Assembly (NCBI RefSeq): GCF_963583255.1
Contig: NC_084809.1
Location: forward strand, 3,647,501-3,711,500
Reading direction: 5' to 3'
Length of the DNA: 64,000 nt
Source: Pyrus communis
Taxonomy: Eukaryota; Streptophyta; Magnoliopsida; Rosales; Rosaceae
How positions within the stretch are numbered: the stretch's first letter is position 1; each line of letters opens with the position of its first letter. The position numbers were made by a program, and so were the translations under genes. The notes beneath the pieces were generated by a model, which searched no databases, was not told where the DNA came from, and worked only from the letters and a program-made list of their open reading frames with translations. Shown here piece after piece: positions 54,595 to 64,000 of this stretch.

Positions 54595-56005
54595 CTCATA
54601 ATAACCTTTTGCAGCCTACCAGTATCGTATGTATTCCATCTGCAAATTCCGTTCCGTGCAATTTTTTTTTTTATTCACATAAGTAGTCCCCCTACTCCTT
54701 ATCATTCACATATCGCTTTCTCTTATTCTCTCCTTAGTTTCCTCTCTTATTATTATTTTCTTCATAATTAAGTTGCTTTGGCCCCCATTTTTCCTGAATT
54801 TAGCATGTTCAATCAATCTATTTATGCATTTCATGTCGGCATGCAATCTTCTTCCTAATCATGCCATGGTAATTCTAGCAAAATATTTTGGAATTGGATA
54901 ACAACTTGCAGAATTAAGGGGTGTCTATGTGCCATTTGTCACCTGCTAAAAAAGACACCCGTGTGCACTGGAAAACTCCAAGGAGTTTCGATATACATCC
55001 CATCCCTATAGGCTTTGTTGGGACATATCTTTCTTCAATTTTTGAAATCTAGCTACTCTCCATTTGGAACAAGTACATTAAAAGATAAAAGGTACCATAT
55101 TCAACGAAATACAAGAGAAAATGATACTATAGATTTTGGATTATACGATACGTTGAAATTCTGTATTCGATTATGAAACGTACATAAAATGACGAACTAC
55201 AAAATATCTCCTTCTGTTTTTTTACGAGTGTACAAGTGCATGAGGATCACACATAACATTATCGTCACCGTAATAACTCTCATTATCCTAGTACAATTAC
55301 CGACTGTTTAATTTGATAACCAAGTTCAATTGGTAAATGCACCCTTTTTGTCAAATCTCTATCTAAGGATCTCTTTATGGATCCACACCTTTCTTCAAGT
55401 CACCATCCGATCCACCTTCTGTGCCACTCAAAGACAAGCCATCAGCTTCAAACCAATGTCAAGAAACAAAATGAGAGTAGAAGAGATAAACGGGAAATTA
55501 CAGGACGAGCCATGTCTCATCAAAATAATATAACATGTTGATTAGACTGACGATCATCGATACCTACTGTACGGAGCCGCCCGAAGATAATGTGTGGTGC
55601 ATGTTAATTATGAATCATGATCCTGATCATCACGATGAACCCTAGCACATTGATTGAGCTCCCTCACTTTATCAAACGAGAGAGAATAGATAATCAGTAT
55701 TTTGATTCATAGAGAATCAGTATTGAAACAAAACAATTATGTTCTCTTTACACCCTTAATATCATAAGCAACAAGTGACCATAGATTTCTTCTGTTGAAA
55801 CAAATTATTCAATAAAAACAAGTAGACAGAAGTTAATGGAAAATTTCTATAACTAGCTAGGTCTAGTTAGCACTCTAGGGTTTTTGGCTTTATTTGTGAC
55901 CAAAATTTTCATTCATATATTTGGCATTTGAAGTTTAAGTTTCAACATATTGACCTATTGAGGATTGCTTCTAGTAAGAACAAGTAGAGATATATACTTC
56001 CTCAT
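54595..56005. other. Intergenic, no gene seen
   Basis: Pyrimidine-rich near 54595-54770, then AT-rich. No frame with family features. Confidence 0.4.
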
Positions 56006-56163
56006 GGGTAATGCTAGGGAGACCAAAATTTTAAATTAAATTGTGTAAACCAAATGATGTGGTTATTGATTATTGGATAATTAATAAAGTATCGATTAAT
56101 GTGCCGATTTCTTATTTGTGTCACACCATTTAGTTTACATATTTAATCTCTCTAACATTACTC
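56006..56163. mobile_element. MITE, 158 bp
   Basis: GGGTAATGCTAGGGAGACC at the left and, inverted, GAGTAATGTTAGAGAGATT at the right, with AAACCAAATGATGTGG next to the left arm. Same family as 21877-22042 and 1-65. Confidence 0.65.
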
Positions 56164-56999
56164 TTTCCTCGTACTTCAAAGTCGCAAAGCATCTTCTTCA
56201 CACCAACCAATGTAACATTTATGGTACTTGATCTTGCACAGATGATCAATGGATACCATTAAAGCTTTTAAAGAACACTGGCATATCGTTATCCGTCGAC
56301 CAAATGATAAGGAAAAAGGAGTACTCGAGATGCATATAATCAGCAGATTATGTTTTGTAAAATATGATCGTAAACTATGTTACAATGTAAGGATGTTCCT
56401 GTGTTCAGCCTGCGTATGCTGCTTAACTTGATTGTTAATGGTAAAGATGCCCTACTAATGACGGGATTTAGACGTAAATTGCTAACTATGGTGGGCGGGA
56501 TGATAAATGTTTGTGGCCCTTTTTTCATCAATTATTGAAGAAGAAGGTTGAGGCCTCAGTATATGATAATGGTAATTCAAACACGATAAATACTTATCTT
56601 ATCATTTTATGAATTCATCGTAGAATCACATATTCAAATAAGAATTAATTCAACTAATGACTCAAATTTATAATATGAGTCGAAGTTAGTTAGGGGATAT
56701 GTTATTCCATACTCATATATGAGGCATGATTTATGGTATTGTGAGATTATTTTTGGAAGTATGTATATATATATATATGTATATGTACGTGTGTGTATAT
56801 ATATATATAGAGAGAGAGAGACAGAGAGAGAGACAGAGACAAAGACAGAGAGATCCAAAACTACAACAAGGGGTTTAGGAAAGTGTTTGAGATTAAAAGT
56901 CCAAAAGTCAATAGTGGGGTTTAGGAATTTACTGTCCACAGCTTCAAACTAGAACAAGGGGCATTCCAGTTTCAAACGTTGGAATGGAACCAAAAATAC

Positions 57000-57000
<1 letters not shown>
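56164..57000. other. Intergenic, with (AT)n and (GA)n runs
   Basis: No gene seen. (AT)n and (GA)n mixtures span 56760-56860. Confidence 0.45.

Positions 57001-57062
<62 letters not shown>
57001..57062. repeat. (TC)n microsatellite, about 30 units
   Basis: A perfect TC tract about 870 bp upstream of the CYP85A start codon, in its promoter region. Candidate length polymorphism. Confidence 0.97.
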
Positions 57063-57065
<3 letters not shown>

Positions 57066-57929
57066 ACTTATTCACATGGTAAACAAGCTCCTGTGTCTTC
57101 TTCTGGTTTTCGTAATTCCATTTGCCAGATCTTGTTGACGAACATGTGAAGGAGTCACTTTTCTATTAGGCCCTATAGGGTGGTCTGCATGTGCCTTTCA
57201 AATTCACCACTTAAGGTTATAGCATTTCTTGGAATTTCGTACCCTCGAACTTAAATATTACAGCAGTAAATTTTCCGCAGCATCCTTCCCCCAAAGTCCA
57301 AACTAGTTTATGAATACGATAGTTAAAACCTTTTTAATTTTTCACTTTTGGAAAAACATTGTTAATTCAATTGCTTTGGCTTTGGAACTTCAAATCTTTG
57401 TTGGGTCGTGCGGTAAGTTAAAAGTTTTGGAAAGATTGCTTTCTTCTTTAGTTTTTATAAAACATGGGGTTTTAATTAAACCGTTCTAATTTGTAAAGAG
57501 TGAGTTTGTATTTGACTGTAAATAAGCGGACACACAACCTTAGTCAACTTTAAATTTACTTAAGTTCTGTTGTCAAATAATTTTACGATGAAATCTCAAT
57601 TTTTTTTCATAATATTCTAGCCCAGTTGTACACGTATTGTGCTCTAGTTTTCTATGTAACTAAACACTTTTTAGTCATCAGTGAGCTTTTACTACTCGAG
57701 GTCAGAGATTAGGGTCCCTCACTTTGTATAGGGTGCATGGATTGGCCTATAATATGCTCCCTCTCTCTCTCTCTCATATGGTGGTTGAGAATTGGGAGAG
57801 GTCTACTCCTATATGTATATATATGTGTGCAACACTTTTGGCTACATCACAAAACTAGAGCATGCCCATACCATTGATTGCTCCCTGTGTCTAGGGTTTC
57901 CTTGCAGCTTCTAGGTGAGCAAAGCATCA
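57063..57929. promoter_or_regulatory. CYP85A upstream region
   Basis: No coding region. It contains a CT run at 57759-57776 and a TATATGTATATATATG stretch near 57812-57827 that could serve as a TATA element about 105 bp before the ATG. CYP85A genes are feedback-repressed by BZR1-type factors (family knowledge); no site was assigned. Confidence 0.35.
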
Positions 57930-60613
57930 ATGGCTGTCTTCATGGTAGTGGTTCTCTGTTTCCTCTGTTTGCTCTGCATCTGCTCTGCTCTTCTCAGATG
58001 GAACGAAGTTAGATACAGAAAGAAAGGTCTCCCTCCAGGCACAATGGGCTGGCCAGTCTTTGGTGAAACCACTGAGTTTCTCAAGCAAGGTCCAAACTTC
58101 ATGAAAAACCAAAGAGCAAGGTGATTATAGTTTTCACTTTCCTCTGTTTTCCATACAAGTTTTGTTCTGCTTTTCTCTGGGTTTGTTTTTTTTTTTTTCA
58201 AAAATGGGTGGATTTTTCGAGTCTCGTTCTCTCAATCACCTGGTGACTAAGAATTTGTGGTCACCTACCATTGTATTTGATATTAACGGTCAAAATTAAA
58301 CCGTTAATGGTTATCTATTTATTCTTCACTATTGATATCAAATCAACAGTCAGTGACCGTGCTTTTCTTGGTCACCAATTGACAAAGAGAATATTTCTAT
58401 GGGTTAGTTTCAGTAAACTTCTTTTGATTAATTTGCTAATTTTTGGTTAGGTATGGGAGTTTTTTCAAATCCCACATATTGGGGTGCCCTACAGTGGTGT
58501 CCATGGATCCAGAGGTGAACAGATACATCCTAATGAATGAAGCCAAAGGGCTTGTTCCTGGCTACCCACAATCCATGTTGGATATTTTGGGAAAATGCAA
58601 CATTGCAGCAGTCCATGGCTCCACTCACAAGTACATGAGAGGGGCATTGCTTGCCCTCATCAACCCTACCATGATCAGAGACCAGATTTTGCCCAAAATT
58701 GATGAGTTCATGAGATCCCACCTCACTGGCTGGGACAACCAAGTTATCAACATTCAAGAAAAAACCAAAGAGGTTTGTGTAACAACATTACCATGTTTTC
58801 CTTTAACCCGTATTCAGAGTCGAACTGTAGTTAGTTTGACTCTAATTACGGATTACTTGTGTGTTTACTAACTGTGTGGAGTTAAAATATAAGTCGGGCC
58901 CGCAAAATATCATTATGGTGGAGTTGAACTCCTTAGTTCAATTCCTCGTTGCTGATTACGGATTAGTAAACATATTATGGTAATATTCCTTCAATATTCA
59001 CTTTTGTAATCGATTTTTTTTCAACTGTTTTATACAGATGGCACTTTTATCATCTCTGAAGCAGATTGCAGGCATTGAATCAAGCTCAATCACTCCAGCA
59101 TTCAAGACAGAGTTCTTCAAGCTTGTGCTAGGCACCATTTCATTGCCTATTGATCTTCCTGGCACGAATTATTGCCGCGGTTTTCAGGTATACATCCGAT
59201 TTATTTTCTCATCACTAAAATCTCTGATGGAAGTTGTTGTGGAAGGTCCAGCAACTGAGATTGGTGAACCATTTTCTATGCAGGCAAGGAAGAATATTGT
59301 AAGCATGTTGGAAAAGCTTATAGAGGAGAGAAGAGCTTCCAAAGAAGTCCATCAGGACATGCTTGGCTGCTTACTGAGAAGTGATGAAAATAAAAACAAA
59401 CTAAGTGACGAAGAAATAATCGATATGGTCGTCACGATTTTGTACTCGGGTTATGAGACCGTTTCGACTACTTCCATGATGGCTGTCAAGTACCTCCATG
59501 ATCATCCCAAAGTGCTTGAAGAACTCAGAGTAAGTTTATGATATGCTTTTCTCTTGTTACTAGTCTCGTCCAAAATTGCTTAACTTCGGAGTTTTGGTTC
59601 TGACTTTTTAACTGCACATTTTGTAGAAAGAGCATTTGGCAATTAGAGAAAAGAAAAATCCAGAGGACCCAATTGACTGGAACGACTTGAAATCTATGAA
59701 GTTTACTCGTGCGGTAAGAAATTTCTCACCCTTGATAAATTTGGATTTACCATTTGCTCTGGTTATGATAGCTGGTTTGCTAATATCTTTCATGCTGTTT
59801 TTTACCCTGCAGGTAATATTTGAGACCTCAAGATTGGCCACCATTGTGAATGGGGTATTAAGAAAAACCACTCAAGATATGGAACTAAATGGTAAGAAAA
59901 TATATATGTTACATATTTAAGATTATTTTTAATGATTAATATATATATATATTTTTTTTTAATTGTAACAATTGTTTTTGTATGTTTAAACAGGATATTT
60001 GATTCCGAAAGGATGGAGAATCTATGTGTATACAAGAGAGATTAATTATGACTCCTTTCTGTATCCGGAACCTTTAACCTTCAACCCATGGAGATGGCTG
60101 GTTAGTGAAACTATTTGTATTTTTCCCTGACCCCCTCGGCTTTGAAGAGGGAAATAAACTCGGAATTTGAACAAAAGTCGGAATTTCTAAACTAGGTTTG
60201 AATGCAAAATGCAGGACAAGAGCTTGGAGTCTTCAAACTTCTTCTTTATATTTGGAGGTGGCACCAGGCTCTGTCCAGGAAGGGAGTTGGGGATAGCAGA
60301 AATTTCAACGTTCCTGCACTACTTTGTAACTAGATACAGGTAAATTTTGATCTGATTTTTACCAAAAGAAAAATAAAGTATAATAAGTGTTTCTTTCATA
60401 GGACCGCCCATAAATTTGATCAATTATTCTTCTGGGTGTAACTTAAGCAGTCAGCTTCATCACATAGCTTTAGCTCGTTGATTGATTGTTAAATTATTAA
60501 AGATAAAGTTCTAATATCCTTGCAGGTGGGAAGAAGTTGGGGGAGACAAACTGATGAAATTTCCAAGAGTAGAGGCCCCGAATGGACTGCACCTTAGGGT
60601 TTCATCTTACTGA
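57930..60613 (+). CDS. CYP85A: Brassinosteroid C-6 oxidase, cytochrome P450 CYP85A, 9 exons
   Basis: An ER-bound P450 that oxidises C-6 of 6-deoxo brassinosteroids (6-deoxocastasterone to castasterone; some members go on to brassinolide). Exons 57930-58120, 58451-58772, 59038-59187, 59284-59529, 59627-59713, 59813-59891, 59994-60100, 60215-60339 and 60526-60613, all GT-AG, give 464 residues, the family length. N-terminal membrane anchor about 1-22; Pro-rich hinge GLPPGTMGWPVFGE; I-helix SGYETVSTT at 276-284; ExxR at Glu336-Arg339; heme loop FGGGTRLCPGRE with ligand Cys414. It ends LHLRVSSY. No defect is seen. Paralogue A1 versus A2, and therefore Baeyer-Villiger activity to brassinolide, cannot be decided here. 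Intron 1 holds a foldback element. Confidence 0.95.
58242..58376. mobile_element. Foldback/MITE-like sequence in CYP85A intron 1
   Basis: GGTGACTAAGAATTTGTGGT at the left and, inverted, GGTGACCAAGAAAAGCACGG at the right, continuing into TTTGATAT on both arms. 135 bp. No clear target duplication. Confidence 0.5.
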
Positions 60614-60897
60614 CTAATTTATGTACATGGAAAAAAGGGAGAACACAATATATAGGGCATGGGAGAGAAATATGATGTATGATAAGGTGCTAACACATTA
60701 GAAAATTAATGGAATTTGACCATTTTCCTTTTGTCGGATATTCTTATTGAAAATATTTGCTTAACTTACCTTAAACCTAAAGTAATGGTGATATTTATTA
60801 TCTAATTGAATATTGTTAGATGAATTTGATTTAATTTGTCAATTATACTAATTTTGAAATTTAAACTAATTTAACAGTAATTAATAAGGTGGTAAGG
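60614..60897. other. CYP85A 3' UTR and spacer
   Basis: AT-rich, no gene. Too short and generic to say more. Confidence 0.4.
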
Positions 60898-61048
60898 AAA
60901 GATTTTCAATGTGTCCAGAACATGAGACGTTACGCTATATGTTGTTATACAAGGAAAGGAAAGTTTTTTTTTTTTTTCCAAGTGTCTCTTTACTTGTATA
61001 ATGACATATGACGTATGTATCCGTGTTCCGGGTACCTTTAAAAATCTC
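60898..61048. mobile_element. MITE of the TTTTCAATGTG family, copy 2
   Basis: GATTTTCAATGTGTCCAGAAC on the left is mirrored by the inverted right arm GATTTTTAAAGGTACCCGG; both arms contain ATATGT.GTTATACAAG or ATATGTCATTATACAAG. Related to 49763-49911. Confidence 0.65.
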
Positions 61049-61083
61049 ATGGTGATGAGCATCACCATCACTTGGAGATGGTA

Positions 61084-61231
61084 AGAGATTTTTCAATGTA
61101 TCAGAACACGGCACGATACAACAAGTGTAATAATACAATTAGTTGAAAATTTAAAAAAAAAAAATTACAACCAATTATATAATGAGATTTGATGTATTAA
61201 ATCGTATTTTTAATACACTAAAAATTTCTCG
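61084..61231. mobile_element. MITE of the TTTTCAATGTG family, copy 3
   Basis: Starts AGAGATTTTTCAATGTATC and ends ACTAAAAATTTCTC, 36 bp after copy 2. A palindromic GATGGTGATGCTCATCACCAT-like segment lies in the short gap. The internal arms are more diverged. Confidence 0.5.
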
Positions 61232-62336
61232 AAAATAGTGAGCAAAAATGCAACCTATTTTATTTCTGCAGTTGAGATGCACAGAAAAACTGTCAACTGA
61301 CAAATAATTATAATGACAAAATGTTTTTCCCTAGGTCCTTGCATAGCAGGCTCCAACCTATATTTTACAGACTTGCAGTTAATATAAGGTATCTTCAAAT
61401 GAATTCTAGAATATTTCTACAAAAAGAATAATATGCACAAAAAGAATTTTATTTGGGTTCTATAAAATGTTTTCCTTTTTCCATAGTGTCCAAGTAGCAG
61501 TATACCTGAAAGGACGAAAGAAGGTTGTGGTATTTGGCAGTATGGAAGTGTGTTGAGATTCAAATTTTACTAAATATAGAGTACGATCCCACCAACTAAA
61601 TCTTAGTCTAATAATGTTTTTCTTCTAAGTTGCTTCAAGTTCAAGTTCTCATTTCTCCATTAATTAGAAACACTCTCGCAATCATAGTGGTTGAGAGCAA
61701 GGATCCCACTTTTGGATTGGAATAAGAGAGAATCTTGGTTCAGGCCGCTTAGTCGTGTGTATTGTCCAACCACCTTTTCGTTGTTTTGATATGCTTGTCA
61801 ATAAAAGTTTAAGTAAAATTTAAAAGACGATGTAATATTGTTGTATTAATGTTGGACAAAATACATGATCAGGTCGTCTAAATACAAAATCCAAACATTC
61901 TCCTTTGGGCTGATCAAGATGTCCTTAGTTTAGTGGGCTAAGTTGTACCCAAGTGAAATTGTAGACCATATGGGTTTTTGTTCCGAGTCATTGAAAATTC
62001 TACCCACTAATGGAGGAAGGAAACGTAAATAAGGTCTCATACATGAACTTACTAGGTTGCTTAATATGAAGATTAAGCCTCCCAAAATAAATGTGTCGGA
62101 ATCAAGGTGAGTCCAGAGTCCAGTCCAGACTCCCATATACACTGTAACTGAAAGTGAATTGGACGCAAAGAAAAACTCGAGCCCCTACGCTATTACATGT
62201 GTAACTTTCTAATCCTACACGTTTTTCGATATCATACTCAAGTGTACGACATGCACTATTTGTATGGAGAGCTGGATGTGCAGTGAGAAATTCAACAAGT
62301 TACAAATTTTGGTGTAAACTACACCGGTCCATACTA
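61232..62336. other. Intergenic, no gene seen
   Basis: AT-rich DNA with nothing recognised. Confidence 0.35.
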
Positions 62337-62345
62337 GAAGTATTT

Positions 62346-62553
62346 GGACAAGGATTGTCTGCCCTTTCATTTTCGGTATCTTTATATGCCTTACTGTTTG
62401 TCTGATCACGGTTAAGTCATGTCAATATTTTATATTACTATTTATTTTTGTCTTATTATCTCTTAAAAAACAATATAAAATATTAATGTGGTTTAACCGT
62501 GATCACACAAAATAGGAGAGCATCGAAAGTGGAAGGACAGACAATCCTTATCC
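62346..62553. mobile_element. Mutator-like MITE, 208 bp
   Basis: Near-perfect foldback with arms of about 100 bp: GGACAAGGATTGTCTGCCC on the left, GGATAAGGATTGTCTGTCC on the inverted right, both containing TGATCACGGTTAA. It is flanked by the 9-bp direct repeat GAAGTATTT at 62337-62345 and 62554-62562. No coding. Confidence 0.87.
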
Positions 62554-62562
62554 GAAGTATTT

Positions 62563-64000
62563 TTCTCCTCTCTCCATGTCTAATGTTTATTTGTTCTTTT
62601 TTAACCGTACAGATTGTCCATACTCAACAATTCCTCCTCCTTGCGTACAATGTGTTGGTTTAACACTTGTAGTAAATTTGGTTTCTTTTACTTTGCAATC
62701 TACGTTACAAGTTGGTCAACTTGTAATCGTGTTTCACTTTGGTCTTCTAACTTAGTCCGATTGCCCTCCATTTGCATCAAGTGTCCCAATTACTATCTTG
62801 AATGTAACATTTAACCTCAAATATTAATAGACGAAAGTTACATAACTGTTACATGCGAACAATTTAAGTGGGAAGTTACATATTTGAATGACTAAACTAA
62901 AGTGAAAAACTAGTATAAGTTCAAAAACCGCTGCCATAATTTACCCGTAATTTATACATCCTCAGTTAACTTGTGGTAAATTCGTACGTACTGTTGTAAA
63001 TTAGCTCCTCCCAAATTGTAAAAAAAAAAGCTATGTGGTGTCTCACATTTCGCGCATAATTTAAAATTTGTAAGTCACATGTGGCCGCGTGTGGAGAGAC
63101 AAGTCATATCTTAAGTCTTTAACCTTCTCAAATAAGAAGGTATGATTAGTTTGAGATACTGCTAATGCTTCTTCGTCTTTTTTTTATGAAAACTTCGACG
63201 GTACTAGAGAAATTTTATTGATATAGAAAAAAAAAAGGGTACACCTAGTCAGGAGGACAACCTAACCTCTCATAATACAAGAAAAAGGATTAAAAAAATA
63301 TATATGAAAAAAAAGGAGGACATAAACCTTTACCTTGTAGAAACAAAATCAACAAGAAAAGAGGGGGACATGAAACCTAACTCCTCTAGAGCCGAACCCA
63401 AAGGTCTAATCGAGATACTGCTAATGCAATATCTCAGGTATATACATGAAAGTTTTTATAGCGTGACAAGCATAAATAATTTTTTGAATATGACAGTCAC
63501 ACCGTTATGCGTTGCTACTAATTTGCATATTATAATATATGTGAATGATAAAGTATACTTTCCAAACTAAGAGACAATCTTACATAGATGTCTCGTGAAC
63601 GGTCATGTATACTAAGCCAATAAAGTGTTACCAAGTTGACACAAATGGTGTCTAATTAACCAAAAAACAGATGTGTGTTTGCGTGAGAGAGAATATGAAG
63701 GTCAAAGACGTGACTCATTGCTACATTGAAGTTTTTCTTATGCTCCCAACCTAACGTATACTAATAGTAAACAAAAAGATATGTTATAAGACGGTCATAC
63801 TGAAAATTTATTGTAACGAATGCCATAAACTCTTCATAAACAACACGTGGGACGTTAACAATGGATGACTAGAATTAGAATCTAAAAAGCTAAAGTCAAA
63901 GTCCTTTTTAAACCTCATAAAATCAAAATCTGGTCTTTTTACAGTTGCAAATCTCAATCTCAGCTTGCTTTTGGGAGGGTTTGAACCATTCTCTTTCACC
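62563..64000. other. Intergenic to the window edge, no gene seen
   Basis: Several short frames (62614, 63304, 63808) have no family features. The sequence at 63225-63420 with repeated GGAGGACA and CCTAAC words looks like decayed repeat DNA. Confidence 0.35.

Noticed and set aside
55645..55670. miR171-like word TTGATTGAG
   Set aside because: Similarity stops after about ten bases and no complementary arm was seen nearby.

Overview
The window is nuclear DNA of a flowering plant. It has GT-AG spliced genes, plant-only families (COBRA-like proteins, brassinosteroid C-6 oxidase, plant matrixins), AT-rich intergenic DNA, many microsatellites and a dense load of transposons. The repeat families, especially Cassandra-type LTRs carrying 5S-like sequence, suggest Rosaceae and perhaps the apple/pear group. 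That placement is inference.

Layout. 1-14 kb: degenerate LTR-like repeats, then a tandem pair of single-exon secreted matrix metalloproteinase genes (1994-2887 and 12669-13562). An intact Ty1/copia element with matching LTRs (2905-7869) lies 17 bp after the first stop codon. A CACTA-type transposon end abuts the second gene 24 bp before its ATG. A hAT-like element and a Mutator-like MITE lie in the same interval. 14-20 kb: a decayed organellar large-subunit rRNA fragment, a DUF2039 zinc-ribbon gene (15115-15918), a tRNA-like relic, a broken methyltransferase copy, and a six-exon mitochondrial carrier gene on the minus strand (17437-19878). 23-29 kb: two COBRA-like genes in tail-to-tail orientation (23286-25963 plus, 26538-28707 minus). 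30-33 kb: a deleted copia remnant and a small B12D/MLRQ-type mitochondrial protein gene (32462-33116) flanked by inverted copies of one repeat family. 34-39.5 kb: a 2.7-kb solo LTR and related LTR-like DNA with an unusual hairpin-forming minisatellite. 41.3-44.8 kb: a PI-PLC X-domain gene with a duplicated start codon and a GC-AG intron. 44.8-57.9 kb: no gene seen; MITEs, a foldback-type DNA transposon, rearranged Cassandra units and a run of 39 C. 57.9-60.6 kb: a nine-exon CYP85A brassinosteroid C-6 oxidase gene. 60.6-64 kb: MITEs, one with a perfect 9-bp target duplication.

How the genes relate. They are mostly independent housekeeping or cell-wall/hormone genes. From memory, COBL4 and this carrier are neighbours in Arabidopsis (At5g15630/At5g15640), and COBL1 and a DUF2039 gene are neighbours at At3g02210/At3g02220, so DUF2039-carrier-COB-COBL4 looks like an old conserved block. 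COBRA-like proteins (cellulose orientation, secondary wall), apoplastic matrixins and brassinosteroid synthesis all bear on wall growth, but nothing in the sequence shows co-regulation.

Spliced coordinates were worked out by hand from splice consensus and reading-frame continuity; exon sums are in frame for every multi-exon model. No similarity search was run. The main yield in novelty is structural (transposon-gene junctions, relics, a covarying hairpin minisatellite). I did not find a new protein system.
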